Positions 10,079 through 18,667 of a stretch of 64,000 nt of DNA are shown one piece after another. Positions within the stretch are counted from its first letter, which is position 1. Each line of letters begins with the position of its first letter. The stretch is from NCBI RefSeq assembly GCF_000400735.1, contig NZ_KE007367.1:583882-647881 (forward strand), given 5' to 3'. A program made the position numbers and the translations under genes. The notes under the pieces were generated by a model. The model saw only the letters and a program-made list of their open reading frames with translations, did not search any database and was not told where the DNA came from. This DNA is from Acinetobacter tandoii DSM 14970 = CIP 107469 (GTDB taxonomy: Bacteria > Pseudomonadota > Gammaproteobacteria > Pseudomonadales > Moraxellaceae).

Positions 10079-11407
10079 TCATTTGCAAGGTTTTTGGCTG
10101 AATAGAGAATCATCAATGGTCAACATTTCATTCCAACATGTGGTGTAACGTGGCGAACGATGTAGCTGTTTCATCTTCCATGCCGTGCTGCTGGATTGAT
10201 AACCAATCTGGATGCAGTCGGAACCATAACGATGTTTCATTTTGTACAAAGTTTTCATCAGTTCTTCGCGTTGTTGAATCAAGTGGATCGGTTGCCATAA
10301 GTCATCGATATGCTGGCTTTTTGGATGTAGCGCAGAAAGCATGACAGCAACTTTCACATATTTCTTATTTTCTTCAAATAAAACATCAATTTGCTGTAGA
10401 GCAGCTTTGTTTAAAATTAAGAGATCATCACTAGCATATTGTAAGCCTATGGCATGTGAATGGCTCTTTTTATGGGGTGACTTAGGTACTTTTTCATACA
10501 AAGAAACATGGATACAGGCGCAGAGTTGTTGTTGTTGCATCAGGCGTTTATGAACACGATTGACATGGAAAATCATTGCCTGTTTTATGATCTCTTTTTG
10601 TGACAGTGCTTTGGCAAAACTACGAGAGGAAAGAATGTTTTTTGCTGGTAATGTCGGATCATCTAATGCAATGCAGGACTGACCTTTTAGTTCACGAATT
10701 GTACGTGCAATCAGGACAGAAAACTCTTTACTGAGGTAATGTTCATTGGCAAAAGTTAAGTCAAAGCTATTATGAATTGCATAATGCTGTAATTTTTTAC
10801 TGATTTTTCGTCCAATACCCCAAACTTCCTCTACAGGTGTTTCGAGTAGCAGTCCTTCAAGACTACATAAGTCCAATGTGGGCAAAAAACAGACCTGATT
10901 AAAGCTCTTTCGTTTCTTGGCAAAATGGTTTGCAAGTTTTGCCTGAGTTTTTGAATAACCAATTCCAATACAGCACGGTAAACCAAGCCATTGCGCAATT
11001 TTTTTCACAAGTTCTCGACAATATTGTTCGATATCGAAAAGTTGTGCGTAGCTCGTGAGCCGTATAAAGCATTCATCAATCGAGTAGGGTTCAAGATCAT
11101 GATCATTAAAGTGCTCACCTAAAATCTCAAAAAAACGACGTGACATATCGGCATAAAGTGGATAGTTACTTGAAAGGACTTGTACACCAGCTTTTAGCGC
11201 ATCTCGTTCAATCTCATGCCAAGGTACTGCCATAGAAATATTCAGGGCCTTGGCTTCATTGCTACGTGAAATGACACAGCCATCGTTATTGCTGAGCACG
11301 ACTACAGGCTTATCATTCAATTTTGGGTTAAATACGCGTTCACAACTGACATAACAGTTGTTGATGTCAATCAACGCGAATAATTCTTGATGATAAAGCT
11401 TGTCCAT
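10079..11407 (-). CDS. umuC: DNA polymerase V subunit UmuC (Y-family polymerase)
   Basis: This error-prone translesion polymerase of about 442 residues has the palm motif FALIDINNCYVSCERVF at the N-terminus and YSIDECFI with the catalytic Asp-Glu pair. The little-finger domain and a full-length C-terminal region follow. It is intact, unlike the shortened umuC reported for A. baylyi ADP1. An in-frame GTG at 11416 abuts the umuD stop, and the ATG at 11407 was preferred. It is translated after umuD in the same operon. Confidence 0.93.
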   Translation of the reverse strand: MDKLYHQELFALIDINNCYVSCERVFNPKLNDKPVVVLSNNDGCVISRSNEAKALNISMAVPWHEIERDALKAGVQVLSSNYPLYADMSRRFFEILGEHFNDHDLEPYSIDECFIRLTSYAQLFDIEQYCRELVKKIAQWLGLPCCIGIGYSKTQAKLANHFAKKRKSFNQVCFLPTLDLCSLEGLLLETPVEEVWGIGRKISKKLQHYAIHNSFDLTFANEHYLSKEFSVLIARTIRELKGQSCIALDDPTLPAKNILSSRSFAKALSQKEIIKQAMIFHVNRVHKRLMQQQQLCACIHVSLYEKVPKSPHKKSHSHAIGLQYASDDLLILNKAALQQIDVLFEENKKYVKVAVMLSALHPKSQHIDDLWQPIHLIQQREELMKTLYKMKHRYGSDCIQIGYQSSSTAWKMKQLHRSPRYTTCWNEMLTIDDSLFSQKPCK

Positions 11408-11416
11408 AATAGTCAC

Positions 11417-12013
11417 TTATTTGAGCTTTTTTAAAATGCAGATAACGACACCCCAAATAGCAATATTTTCCTCGCCACGCGGGTAGATGTCTGGATAGTC
11501 GGGGTTTTCTGCTTTTAGCCAAAACTTAAAACCATTGTCTGTATGCTTATCTTGCATAAAGCGTTTAATCGTAAATTCGTTGTTGATGAGAGCTAATACA
11601 ATATCGCCATGTTCTGCATTTAATTTACGGTCAATGAGAATTTGGTCTCCTGCATCAATCCCTGCATTTTTCATAGACAAAGAATTCACGCGTAAAACAA
11701 AAGTGCTGGCTGGGTTTTTAACCAAATACTTATTTAGGTCGATATAATCTTCTATGTAGTCTTGGGCGGGAGAAGGAAAACCTGCTGCGACAGATTCGAG
11801 TGGAGATGGAATTGCCAATTCAGTTTGTAAATGAATTGGGTTCAGTTGAATATTATTTTGACGGTCATCTTCAGGCACAGGTTTCAGCCATTCTTTAATA
11901 GCCATGACTTTAGATTCAGGAACACGCATGACAACCGTTTTTTCAGTGTATTGTGATTTACGTCCTGCATTCGCACGTTTGCCACCATGAGAGGCTTTGT
12001 TTGATTCGCTCAT
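11417..12013 (-). CDS. umuD: UmuDAb-type self-cleaving SOS repressor/polymerase subunit
   Basis: This 198-residue S24/LexA-type serine peptidase has the extra N-terminal region (~residues 1-60, with GGKRANAGRKS and VVMRVPESKVM) found in Acinetobacter UmuDAb, where the protein represses damage-induced genes. The cleavage site A77-G78, nucleophile S113 (NSLSMKNAG) and general base K150 (FTIKRFM) are all present. They sit six residues before the equivalents I recall for ADP1 UmuDAb. The ATG at 12013 was chosen because the upstream extension lacks family similarity and would cover the operator. umuC follows immediately. Confidence 0.93.
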   Translation of the reverse strand: MSESNKASHGGKRANAGRKSQYTEKTVVMRVPESKVMAIKEWLKPVPEDDRQNNIQLNPIHLQTELAIPSPLESVAAGFPSPAQDYIEDYIDLNKYLVKNPASTFVLRVNSLSMKNAGIDAGDQILIDRKLNAEHGDIVLALINNEFTIKRFMQDKHTDNGFKFWLKAENPDYPDIYPRGEENIAIWGVVICILKKLK

Positions 12014-12021
12014 AATCCACC

Positions 12022-12042
12022 TTGATAAAGTTACAAAATCAA
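12022..12042. promoter_or_regulatory. UmuDAb-type damage-response operator
   Basis: A 21-bp interrupted palindrome has outer arms TTGA and TCAA and a GTTAC (GTAAC on the other strand) core, lying 8 bases upstream of the umuD start. It has the same layout as the UmuDAb-binding box described in Acinetobacter. The position suggests autoregulation of umuDC by binding between promoter and start codon. Confidence 0.8.
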
Positions 12043-12154
12043 GATTAACAGAAAAATACAACCTGCGACAGTATATTTTGTGTGGGGATGACTTGAGACA
12101 AATGGCGCTTGGTTCTAAACTGCGGAACATCAATCATTACATTTGGTATCCACA

Positions 12155-12499
12155 ATGGATATGGATTTAATCACTGAACAAAAACTGGTATGTGAAGAAT
12201 ATGGCTCAAAGTATATTGCAGTGCATGAAAATGATGTGATTGCCGTTGCAGTCGCGTCTTTAAATCAAGAACCAATTGTGGGCATTCGTAACAAGCCAGA
12301 AGCAGGGGAGGATGTCACATGGTTTATTTATGCAGGCGAACATGACGACAGTGAAGATTTCTTCCAAACGGTGTCCGTCAAAGAGCTGGATAAACTGTTG
12401 CCAGAAGTTCTGCCATATTTGGCATTGGAGCACGGCTACCGCTTTATGATTGATCGTGAAGAATATGAAGATGTCTGGAAAGAAGGGGATGAAGTTTAA
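12155..12499 (+). CDS. Imm33/DUF2185-like acidic protein
   Basis: This acidic cytoplasmic protein has about 114 residues. The segment VTWFIYAGEHDDSEDFFQTV, followed by a run toward LLPEVLPYLALEHGYRFMI, resembles the DUF2185 (Imm33-like) pattern of a Trp-Phe-x-x-G-(D/E)-x-D motif and a C-terminal helix. It is transcribed divergently from umuD. In Acinetobacter the divergent neighbour of umuDAb is often ddrR, but this does not look like the short DdrR protein. No toxin gene is adjacent. A TTG at 12143 is a possible earlier start. Family assignment is moderate; function is unknown. Confidence 0.65.
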   Translation: MDMDLITEQKLVCEEYGSKYIAVHENDVIAVAVASLNQEPIVGIRNKPEAGEDVTWFIYAGEHDDSEDFFQTVSVKELDKLLPEVLPYLALEHGYRFMIDREEYEDVWKEGDEV

Positions 12500-12641
12500 G
12501 TAAATTGCTTAAATTTGTCTGGAAATGACATGAAAATGACGGGAAATGATACGTTAAATACGATCACAATAGCTGTGTTAAATGGGGGAGTGCCCGTTAA
12601 CCAGCAACTACTTCCCTAGTTGTTGTTTGTACCTCTTAATA

Positions 12642-12667
12642 GCCATGTGAATAACATGGCTTTTTTT
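12642..12667 (+). terminator. Rho-independent terminator
   Basis: The stem GCCATGT/ACATGGC with loop GAATA is followed by seven T residues. It lies 140 bases after the preceding gene. The long spacer contains a second small hairpin (CAACTA/TAGTTG at about 12605-12622), so the 3' region may be a separate small RNA. Confidence 0.85.
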
Positions 12668-12754
12668 ATTGCTGCTATAGATTCAGACCGCAATATTGTC
12701 AAAATTGCCACAATCCGATACTTTTGAAAAAGAACAGTTGGAATAACGAAATCT

Positions 12755-13246
12755 ATGAAATGGGATGAAATTGGCGAGCAACCATGTTCGATTGCACGAG
12801 CCTTATCGATCATTGGAGATCGATGGACATTATTGGTTCTACGTAATGCATTTATGGGTATGCGCCGTTTTGATGATTTTCAACAGCAATTGGGGGTCAC
12901 CCGGCATGTCTTGGCTGACCGTTTAAAGCGTTTGGTTGACCATCAAATTTTAGAAAAAAGACCTTATACTGAGCGACAGCAGCGTTTCGAGTATTGCTTA
13001 ACTGAAAAAGGTCTGGAGCTTTATCCTGTACTGATGAGTATGGTGACGTGGGCTGATAAATGGATGGATGATGGTACAGGTAAGCCTATGCAGCTTATGC
13101 ATAAACAATGCGGTAAAGTCTTTACTGCGATTACCGTGTGTTCTGAGTGCGGAGAGCCCCTACATGCTCGTCAGGTTAAGCCCCTGTTTCGTCATCATCC
13201 ATTTCATGCTGAAGCTCGACCTGCTGTGCCGATACAACAGGCTTAA
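12755..13246 (+). CDS. HxlR-family transcriptional regulator
   Basis: This 163-residue winged-helix regulator carries the HxlR signature: PCSIARALSIIGDRWTLLVLR with the conserved Cys, the recognition helix region RFDDFQQQLGVTRHVLADRLKRL, and the wing RFEYCLTEKGLELYPVLM. A C-terminal extension with Cys residues (KQCGKVFTAITVCSECGEPL) could bind a metal or sense redox state. No target gene is obvious. It converges on tusE. Confidence 0.88.
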   Translation: MKWDEIGEQPCSIARALSIIGDRWTLLVLRNAFMGMRRFDDFQQQLGVTRHVLADRLKRLVDHQILEKRPYTERQQRFEYCLTEKGLELYPVLMSMVTWADKWMDDGTGKPMQLMHKQCGKVFTAITVCSECGEPLHARQVKPLFRHHPFHAEARPAVPIQQA

Positions 13247-13256
13247 GCTTTCGTTT

Positions 13257-13571
13257 TTATAAACAATTGGCTGGTTTGGGAACACCTGCGAGGCGACTTA
13301 AATGTCGGGCAACAAGACCCGTGTTAAATTTCTCTTGCAGCATGGCATTGTTAATATCTGGGCTAACGCTTTTCATTAAAAATTTAATGAGCGGACGGGT
13401 TGCAGGTGAATGCCCAAATTGCTGGTAAAATTGACGCACAGCATGCAGAATATTTAAATGCCAGTCGGTTAATTCAAGCTCAAGACTATTTGCAAGCTCT
13501 TGAGCGACTTCAGGTGTCCAGAGGGTGTAATCGACCAAATGACCATCTTGATCGAGTTCTAGATTCATCAT
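13257..13571 (-). CDS. tusE: Sulfur relay protein TusE (DsrC family)
   Basis: This 104-residue protein takes sulfur from TusBCD and passes it to MnmA for 2-thiouridylation of tRNA wobble uridine. The family start (MMNLELDQDGHLVDYTLWTPEVAQ), the HSPATRPLIKF segment and the flexible C-terminal arm ending GVPKPANCL with the penultimate redox Cys103 are all visible. It is last in the tusD-tusC-tusB-tusE operon, 16 bases after tusB. Translation may begin at the second Met. Confidence 0.93.
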   Translation of the reverse strand: MMNLELDQDGHLVDYTLWTPEVAQELANSLELELTDWHLNILHAVRQFYQQFGHSPATRPLIKFLMKSVSPDINNAMLQEKFNTGLVARHLSRLAGVPKPANCL

Positions 13572-13587
13572 GATATTTCCAAACCTA

Positions 13588-13872
13588 TTATTTAATGGTC
13601 ATACAGCGTGTATGTGCTAAGCAAATGTCGGCAAATTCAGAATAAGAAATTACTTTTAATTGTGCTGGTTCAGGATGGCTTAATAAAGAAGCATCTGTAT
13701 CGAGGACGTACAACTGTAAAATCGGAGCTAAAGCTGCATGATGAGCATGAAGTACAGCATCACCCATTAACACAACGCTATCACTGCTATGTAACAGCGA
13801 TTGTAATTGAGTGAGTTTAGCCTCTGCGGATGAATAATCTGATTGAATTAAATAAAGTGTAGCTGTTAGCAT
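13588..13872 (-). CDS. tusB: Sulfur relay protein TusB (DsrH-like)
   Basis: This 94-residue small subunit belongs to the TusBCD hexamer in the cytoplasmic sulfur relay. The pattern of a short first strand (LYLIQSDYSS), VVLMGDAVLHAHHAAL and a C-terminal helix fits the DsrH fold. Identification rests on position between tusC and tusE and on length as well as weak sequence likeness. Confidence 0.85.
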   Translation of the reverse strand: MLTATLYLIQSDYSSAEAKLTQLQSLLHSSDSVVLMGDAVLHAHHAALAPILQLYVLDTDASLLSHPEPAQLKVISYSEFADICLAHTRCMTIK

Positions 13873-13888
13873 AAAAAATATTCATCCG

Positions 13889-14239
13889 TTACCAATATAA
13901 AACGTGATCAAAAGTTTGTAAAAACTCAGTATTTAGCTCAACAAACTCAATTTCTTGTTGGGACTGAACCACAAAAGGGTGGTCTTGATTCACACTTTCG
14001 ACCAAAACTGGGGTGAGGTCGTAAAATTCAAAGCTATCAACCATATTAGATGCCAGTTTAAAGGCATGTTTGACGCTGTCAAACTGTTGTTCCGCTTGTA
14101 ATAGACTGAGCGCGGCGTTCACGAGTAAAACCTTGACTTCACAGCCGAATGTCGCTAAAACCATAGTCGCAGCAAGGCTTTCATGCACGTGTAAGCTGGT
14201 TAGGTTGGCTTGGGTTAATATCACGAGTACAGTTTTCAC
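13889..14239 (-). CDS. tusC: Sulfur relay protein TusC (DsrF-like)
   Basis: This 116-residue DsrE/F-fold protein has a first strand (VLVILTQANL) and a helix carrying SLHVHESLAATMVLATFG, followed by EVKVLLVNAALSLL. Its order after tusD and before tusB, with short gaps, supports the call. It forms the structural core of TusBCD. Confidence 0.88.
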   Translation of the reverse strand: MKTVLVILTQANLTSLHVHESLAATMVLATFGCEVKVLLVNAALSLLQAEQQFDSVKHAFKLASNMVDSFEFYDLTPVLVESVNQDHPFVVQSQQEIEFVELNTEFLQTFDHVLYW

Positions 14240-14283
14240 ACAATTTACCTTTTAAATGCAACAAATTCGCCAAAAATAACCAC

Positions 14284-14661
14284 TTAAAATTGAATTAGAC
14301 GTTCAGTGGATTGTACGGCATCGGCAAGTTCACCTAAACCGACCAATTCAAAGCCATGCGCTAAGTTATGTTGGTCAATATTGTGTCTTTTTGCATTTTC
14401 TTCATCTGTGATACCCCTTGCCAAAGCTGCACTTACACAAACAGGTAAGCGAATGCCAAGTTTCTGCCACTCTGTCGTGAGGTTTCGTTGGTCATCGGGC
14501 ACCCATTGCAGGGCGTTGGCTACGGAAACTCCGTCTTGATAAAAGAAAACACGGAATGCTTCTTGCTGTGTATGTAACGCTTGCGCAAGCCCGAGTGCAT
14601 GCCAAGCATGAATAGATGTAGGAGCAGAGGTAATTAACAGTAATGTACTCATGGAATTCAC
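14284..14661 (-). CDS. tusD: Sulfurtransferase subunit TusD (DsrE-like)
   Basis: This 125-residue catalytic member of TusBCD accepts persulfide sulfur from TusA. The active cysteine is Cys75 in LPVCVSAALARGITDEENAK, which matches the family motif. The start may instead be the Met at residue 4 (MSTLLLI). It is first gene of the tus operon and divergent from the GalE-like gene 62 bases away. Confidence 0.92.
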   Translation of the reverse strand: MNSMSTLLLITSAPTSIHAWHALGLAQALHTQQEAFRVFFYQDGVSVANALQWVPDDQRNLTTEWQKLGIRLPVCVSAALARGITDEENAKRHNIDQHNLAHGFELVGLGELADAVQSTERLIQF

Positions 14662-14723
14662 TTAAAGGCTGTACCAATCGAAACTTGGAACGTCCAGACT
14701 TCATAAGAAATAGGTAGTATACA

Positions 14724-15728
14724 ATGATTTTAGTAACTGGTGGATTAGGCTTTATAGGCTCGCATGTCGCTCTTAGCTTAATGGCTCAGGGGCAGGAAGT
14801 CATTATTGTAGATAATTTGTCCAATGCCAATCTACAGACCTTGGAAAGACTGGAGTACATCTCTGGGATGTACGTTCCATTTGCAAAGCTGGATATTCGC
14901 AACACGCCTGCTTTGAATAAGGTCTTTGAGCAATATACAGTCAATGCTGTTGTACATACGGCTGGGTTCAAATCTTTGCAAGAGTCGGTGTTAAAGCCAC
15001 TTGAGTATTACAATGACAATGTCAGTAGTATTATGAGTTTAATGCGTGCCATGCAACGAACAGGCGTGCGACATTTGGTTCATTTGTCGAGTTTGGCGGT
15101 ATATGGTGAATCGAGTCTGGATCTGAAAGAAGATATGCCATTTAACTATGCATACCCCAATCCGTATATTAAGTCTCAACAAATGATTGAAGAAATCATA
15201 CGTGACACTTTTAAGACCGATGAAGAATGGAATATTGCCATTCTAAGACTGGGTAATGTAGTCGGTGCGTTTGAACATGGTGTTCTAGGTGAGTTTGTAC
15301 AACCGTTGCCGAAAAATATTGTGCCGTTAGCCATGCAAGTTGCTGCTCGACAGCGCGAATATATTGATTTACATAAACAGGCAAAAACCGCGGATGGTAC
15401 TGTAGAGCGTGGATTTGTACACGTTTTGGATAGTTGTGATGCGGTTATTGCCGCTCTGAAATGGCTATATACTCAACAGCATACTTGTGAAGCGTTTAAT
15501 ATCACAGGTGAAAATTATTCGATTCAAAGTTTATTGCAACAGATTGCCCAAGTAACAGGGGCTGAAATCAAAACCATGAAAACCAACTACTTGATTGGTC
15601 AAGAGTTAGATCAGGTTGGAGCAAATACTGAGAAAGCCGAAAGATTTTTAGGCTGGAAAGCAAAACGTAGTTTGACCCAGATGTTGGAAGATGAGTGGCG
15701 TTTTTACCAGAATACGCTACGCACCTAA
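14724..15728 (+). CDS. GalE-like NAD-dependent epimerase with altered YxxxK motif
   Basis: This 334-residue short-chain dehydrogenase/reductase of the UDP-glucose 4-epimerase branch has the NAD-binding GGLGFIGSH (residues 6-14), VDNLSN, HTAGFKSLQES and the active-site serine region LSSLAVYGES (Ser123). The catalytic Tyr148 is present (NPYIKSQQMIEEI), but the lysine four residues on is Gln152. This residue normally lowers the Tyr pKa. The rest is intact and of normal length, so it may be a sugar-nucleotide binding protein, an epimerase of changed mechanism, or catalytically weak. It is the only such gene here, with no polysaccharide cluster around it. Confidence 0.85.
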   Translation: MILVTGGLGFIGSHVALSLMAQGQEVIIVDNLSNANLQTLERLEYISGMYVPFAKLDIRNTPALNKVFEQYTVNAVVHTAGFKSLQESVLKPLEYYNDNVSSIMSLMRAMQRTGVRHLVHLSSLAVYGESSLDLKEDMPFNYAYPNPYIKSQQMIEEIIRDTFKTDEEWNIAILRLGNVVGAFEHGVLGEFVQPLPKNIVPLAMQVAARQREYIDLHKQAKTADGTVERGFVHVLDSCDAVIAALKWLYTQQHTCEAFNITGENYSIQSLLQQIAQVTGAEIKTMKTNYLIGQELDQVGANTEKAERFLGWKAKRSLTQMLEDEWRFYQNTLRT

Positions 15729-15743
15729 ATGAATCAAAGCCAG

Positions 15744-15770
15744 AGTAAACGATAACTATTATCGTTTACT
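15744..15770. repeat. 12-bp perfect inverted repeat upstream of fumC
   Basis: Arms AGTAAACGATAA and TTATCGTTTACT are separated by CTA, ending 88 bases before the fumC start. It has no T tract, so it could be either an operator or the stem of a weak terminator for the epimerase gene. Confidence 0.75.
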
Positions 15771-15858
15771 CAATCGTATCATTACATTAAAATAACAACA
15801 CTATTCAACCTGAATAAGTAAAAAAGATCATAGATAGATAAAGAAGATAGAGGTAAAC

Positions 15859-17253
15859 ATGTATACACGTATTGAACATGACACCATGGGTGAAGTTGAA
15901 GTTCCCGCAGATGCAATGTGGGGGGCACAGACTCAACGGAGTTTGCAGAACTTTAAAATTGGTGGCGAGCGTTTACCTCGACCAATGATTCGAGCGATGG
16001 GGCTTGTAAAAAAAGCTGCCGCATTGACCAATTCGGATCTGAATCAAATTCCACAAGAATTAGCACACTATATCGTCGATGCAGCAGAAGAAGTGATTCA
16101 GGGGCAATGGGATAGCCAGTTCCCATTAGTGGTGTGGCAAACAGGCTCAGGTACGCAAAGCAACATGAACTGTAATGAGGTGATTGCTAACATTGCCAAT
16201 CAGAAGTTGGGTAATCCTTTAGGTGCACAAAAACCTGTACATCCGAATGACCACGTCAACCGTGCACAATCGACTAATGATTCATTCCCAACCGCAATAC
16301 ATGTTGCAGCGAGTCTGCAAATTAATGAACTATTGATTCCCGCAGTAACACAATTGCGAAACACCTTAGATGCTAAAGCACAAGAATTTCATGATATTGT
16401 GAAAATTGGGCGTACTCATTTACAAGATGCAACGCCGTTAACTTTGGGCCAAGAGTTTAGTGGTTATGTATCTCAGCTAGATCATGGTTTAAAACGTTTA
16501 CATCAGGCATTGTCAGGCTTATATGAGTTGCCTTTAGGAGGAACGGCTGTCGGAACAGGGTTAAATGCTCATCCTGATTATGCGGAAAAAGCAGCTGAGC
16601 AACTATCTCAGCTTACCGGACTTCCTTTTGTTACAGCGCCAAATAAATTTGAAGCACTCGCTGGGCGTGATGCAGCGGTGTTTGCATCAGGCGCATTAAA
16701 AACACTGGCAGCAAGTCTGAATAAAATTGCGAATGATATTCGTTGGTTGGCCAGTGGCCCACGTTGCGGTTTTGGTGAAATTCGTATTCCTGAAAATGAA
16801 CCAGGTTCAAGTATCATGCCTGGTAAAGTGAATCCAACCCAAAGCGAAGCGATGACCATGGTGGTTGCACAGGTGTTGGGCAATGATACAACCATTAACG
16901 TTGCAGGTGCTTCAGGGAATTTTGAACTGAATGTATTTATGCCTGTGATTGCCTATAACTTATTGCAATCTATTCAATTGTTGGGTGATGCATGTAATAG
17001 TTTTAATGAGCATTGTGCGGTCGGAATTGAGCCAAACCGAGAGAAAATTGATTATTTCCTACATAATTCATTAATGTTAGTAACGGCATTGAACCCTGTG
17101 ATTGGCTATGAGAATGCGGCAAAAGTAGCTAAAACTGCTTATAAGGAAGGTAAAACCCTTAAGCAGGTGGCTGTTGAACTTCAATTGGTGACCGAAGAGC
17201 AATTTGATGCAGTGGTTCGACCAGAAAATATGGTTTCGCCGAACGTAAAATAA
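15859..17253 (+). CDS. fumC: Class II fumarate hydratase
   Basis: This 464-residue tetrameric fumarase interconverts fumarate and L-malate in the TCA cycle without iron-sulfur clusters. Visible features are the substrate segments [16 protein letters not shown] and [22 protein letters not shown], and the superfamily signature [17 protein letters not shown]. Length and start ([16 protein letters not shown]) are normal, with an AGAGGT ribosome-binding site. Structured inverted repeats occur both upstream and downstream. Confidence 0.97.
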   Translation: MYTRIEHDTMGEVEVPADAMWGAQTQRSLQNFKIGGERLPRPMIRAMGLVKKAAALTNSDLNQIPQELAHYIVDAAEEVIQGQWDSQFPLVVWQTGSGTQSNMNCNEVIANIANQKLGNPLGAQKPVHPNDHVNRAQSTNDSFPTAIHVAASLQINELLIPAVTQLRNTLDAKAQEFHDIVKIGRTHLQDATPLTLGQEFSGYVSQLDHGLKRLHQALSGLYELPLGGTAVGTGLNAHPDYAEKAAEQLSQLTGLPFVTAPNKFEALAGRDAAVFASGALKTLAASLNKIANDIRWLASGPRCGFGEIRIPENEPGSSIMPGKVNPTQSEAMTMVVAQVLGNDTTINVAGASGNFELNVFMPVIAYNLLQSIQLLGDACNSFNEHCAVGIEPNREKIDYFLHNSLMLVTALNPVIGYENAAKVAKTAYKEGKTLKQVAVELQLVTEEQFDAVVRPENMVSPNVK

Positions 17254-17274
17254 GCTTCTGTAAATCGAAATGAG

Positions 17275-17345
17275 ATCAGCGGTTTTTATCTGTTGCATAA
17301 GTGCGTACAATACGCATTAGATTTTTACCGCTGATGATGACCTAT
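17275..17345. repeat. Nested inverted repeats after fumC
   Basis: Outer arms ATCAGCGGT (17275-17283) and ACCGCTGAT (17337-17345) enclose an inner hairpin TGCGTA/TACGCA (17302-17316). The element starts about 20 bases after the fumC stop. It may end fumC transcription, though no T tract follows, or be a small structured RNA. Confidence 0.6.
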
Positions 17346-17498
17346 GCTCGATATATATTTGTTATATCGTCTAATTTGATTTAAATTATTGTTTTTAAAA
17401 TGATTTATATTGGTTGTTTTGTCAAAAATTATAGCTAAAATGGCAATCAAGAACAGGGTGGCTGATTTGCCTAGTAATTTGCAGGTGAGATTAGTTTG

Positions 17499-17700
17499 TA
17501 TTTTTTAGACGAAATACTGGATAAAAATGAAAGAAAAATTAAAAAATACGTATTAGTTATATGACAAATTAATAGGTAATCCTAAGTTTGCAGATGAGCT
17601 AGATAATTAAGCTTTAGATCCAGATAAGCGTAGTTATTGTGTAATAAACATTAGAAGTGTTCATAATGAATATGAGCTTACTTTTATTACAGATGATTAA
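17499..17700 (+). pseudogene. Decayed copy of the 78-residue gene at 18170
   Basis: Translating this stretch in shifting frames gives pieces that match the intact gene beyond the tRNA: a start like LDEILDKNERKIKKY, then PKFADELDN, then ALDPDKRSY after a stop, then NEYELTFITDD and a final TAA. It therefore holds several stops and frameshifts. It is a degraded paralogue, not a coding gene, and lies directly upstream of tRNA-fMet. Confidence 0.8.
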
Positions 17701-17756
17701 ATTATAAATAAAGTTTGCTTTATAGCGCATTAGGGCGTATAAAGTCAACTCGTTGA

Positions 17757-17833
<77 letters not shown>

Positions 17834-17857
17834 ACGAGAAAAGATTCAAAGTTTATA

Positions 17858-17887
17858 GCCCAGTCTTCCTAGATTGGGTTTTTTTAT
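17858..17887 (+). terminator. Terminator after tRNA-fMet
   Basis: The stem CCCAGTCT/AGATTGGG (one GU pair) with a short loop is followed by a run of seven T residues, 25 bases downstream of the tRNA. The next ~280 bases up to the small gene hold nothing I recognise. Confidence 0.88.
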
Positions 17888-18169
17888 GTCTATTTGATTT
17901 GGACTTTGGATGAAATATCCAAAAATACATGTATGATCAATAGTGGGTTGAAAAAGAAAACCATAAGAAAAGCATATAACCACGCTTTGAATATTTGAAG
18001 AATAATGATAAACCCGAAACAGGAAATTATTATTTCGTTACTTATTAATGACTAAGTTGTTTAGCATAGAGCTGTTTCATCATAGGTTAGGTTTTTTATA
18101 ACTGGTTATTTGATGTAAATTCAGGTACAAGTAAGCAAGGCATATAGTAGAACAATAGAGGATAAATAC

Positions 18170-18406
18170 GTGGATGATTTAAGTTTAGAAATTTTAGACC
18201 AAACTTTAGATAAGTACGAAGCGAAAGGCAAAAAAATTAAGAAAATTCGGATTGGATATAAGCTCTATGCAAAATTTATGGCAGATCAAAAGTTTGCTGA
18301 CGAAGTCATTAATTCAGCGCTAGACCCTGATAAGCGCTCCTATCGCGGTGTTAGAGTTAAAATTACACATGATGATGAAGAGTTAACATTTTTAATGAAA
18401 AACTAA
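18170..18406 (+). CDS. Small lysine-rich protein of unknown function
   Basis: This 78-residue charged protein starts at GTG, with a well-placed AGAGG ribosome-binding site. It has no signal peptide or membrane segment. The C-terminal half (SALDPDKRSYRGVRVKITHDDEELTFLM) looks like a compact beta structure. A degraded copy lies about 670 bases upstream, on the other side of tRNA-fMet, so the gene has been duplicated here and one copy lost. I do not recognise the family. Confidence 0.7.
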   Translation: MDDLSLEILDQTLDKYEAKGKKIKKIRIGYKLYAKFMADQKFADEVINSALDPDKRSYRGVRVKITHDDEELTFLMKN

Positions 18407-18432
18407 ATTTAGAGTTAGTCTTTAAGTATTTA

Positions 18433-18462
18433 ACCTACCTTATTTTGGGGGTAGGTTTTTTA
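18433..18462 (+). terminator. Rho-independent terminator
   Basis: The stem CCTACC/GGTAGG with a T-rich tail (GGTAGGTTTTTTATTTT) lies 27 bases after the small gene. Confidence 0.75.
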
Positions 18463-18667
18463 TTTTCAGTGTTTTAAAAATCCCAAGATGTATACTTTGA
18501 TTACATAAGATTACCTAGATCTAAACAAATAAAACAAAAAATAAGGAATTGTTGGTTATTGTGAGTAAATTTTAATCAAAATTATTTCATATCGTGTCAT
18601 TTTTACTCAGCTATTGTGTTTTTGATTAGGCTAAAAGCTGTACATAACAATAATTTGAGGAGCATAA

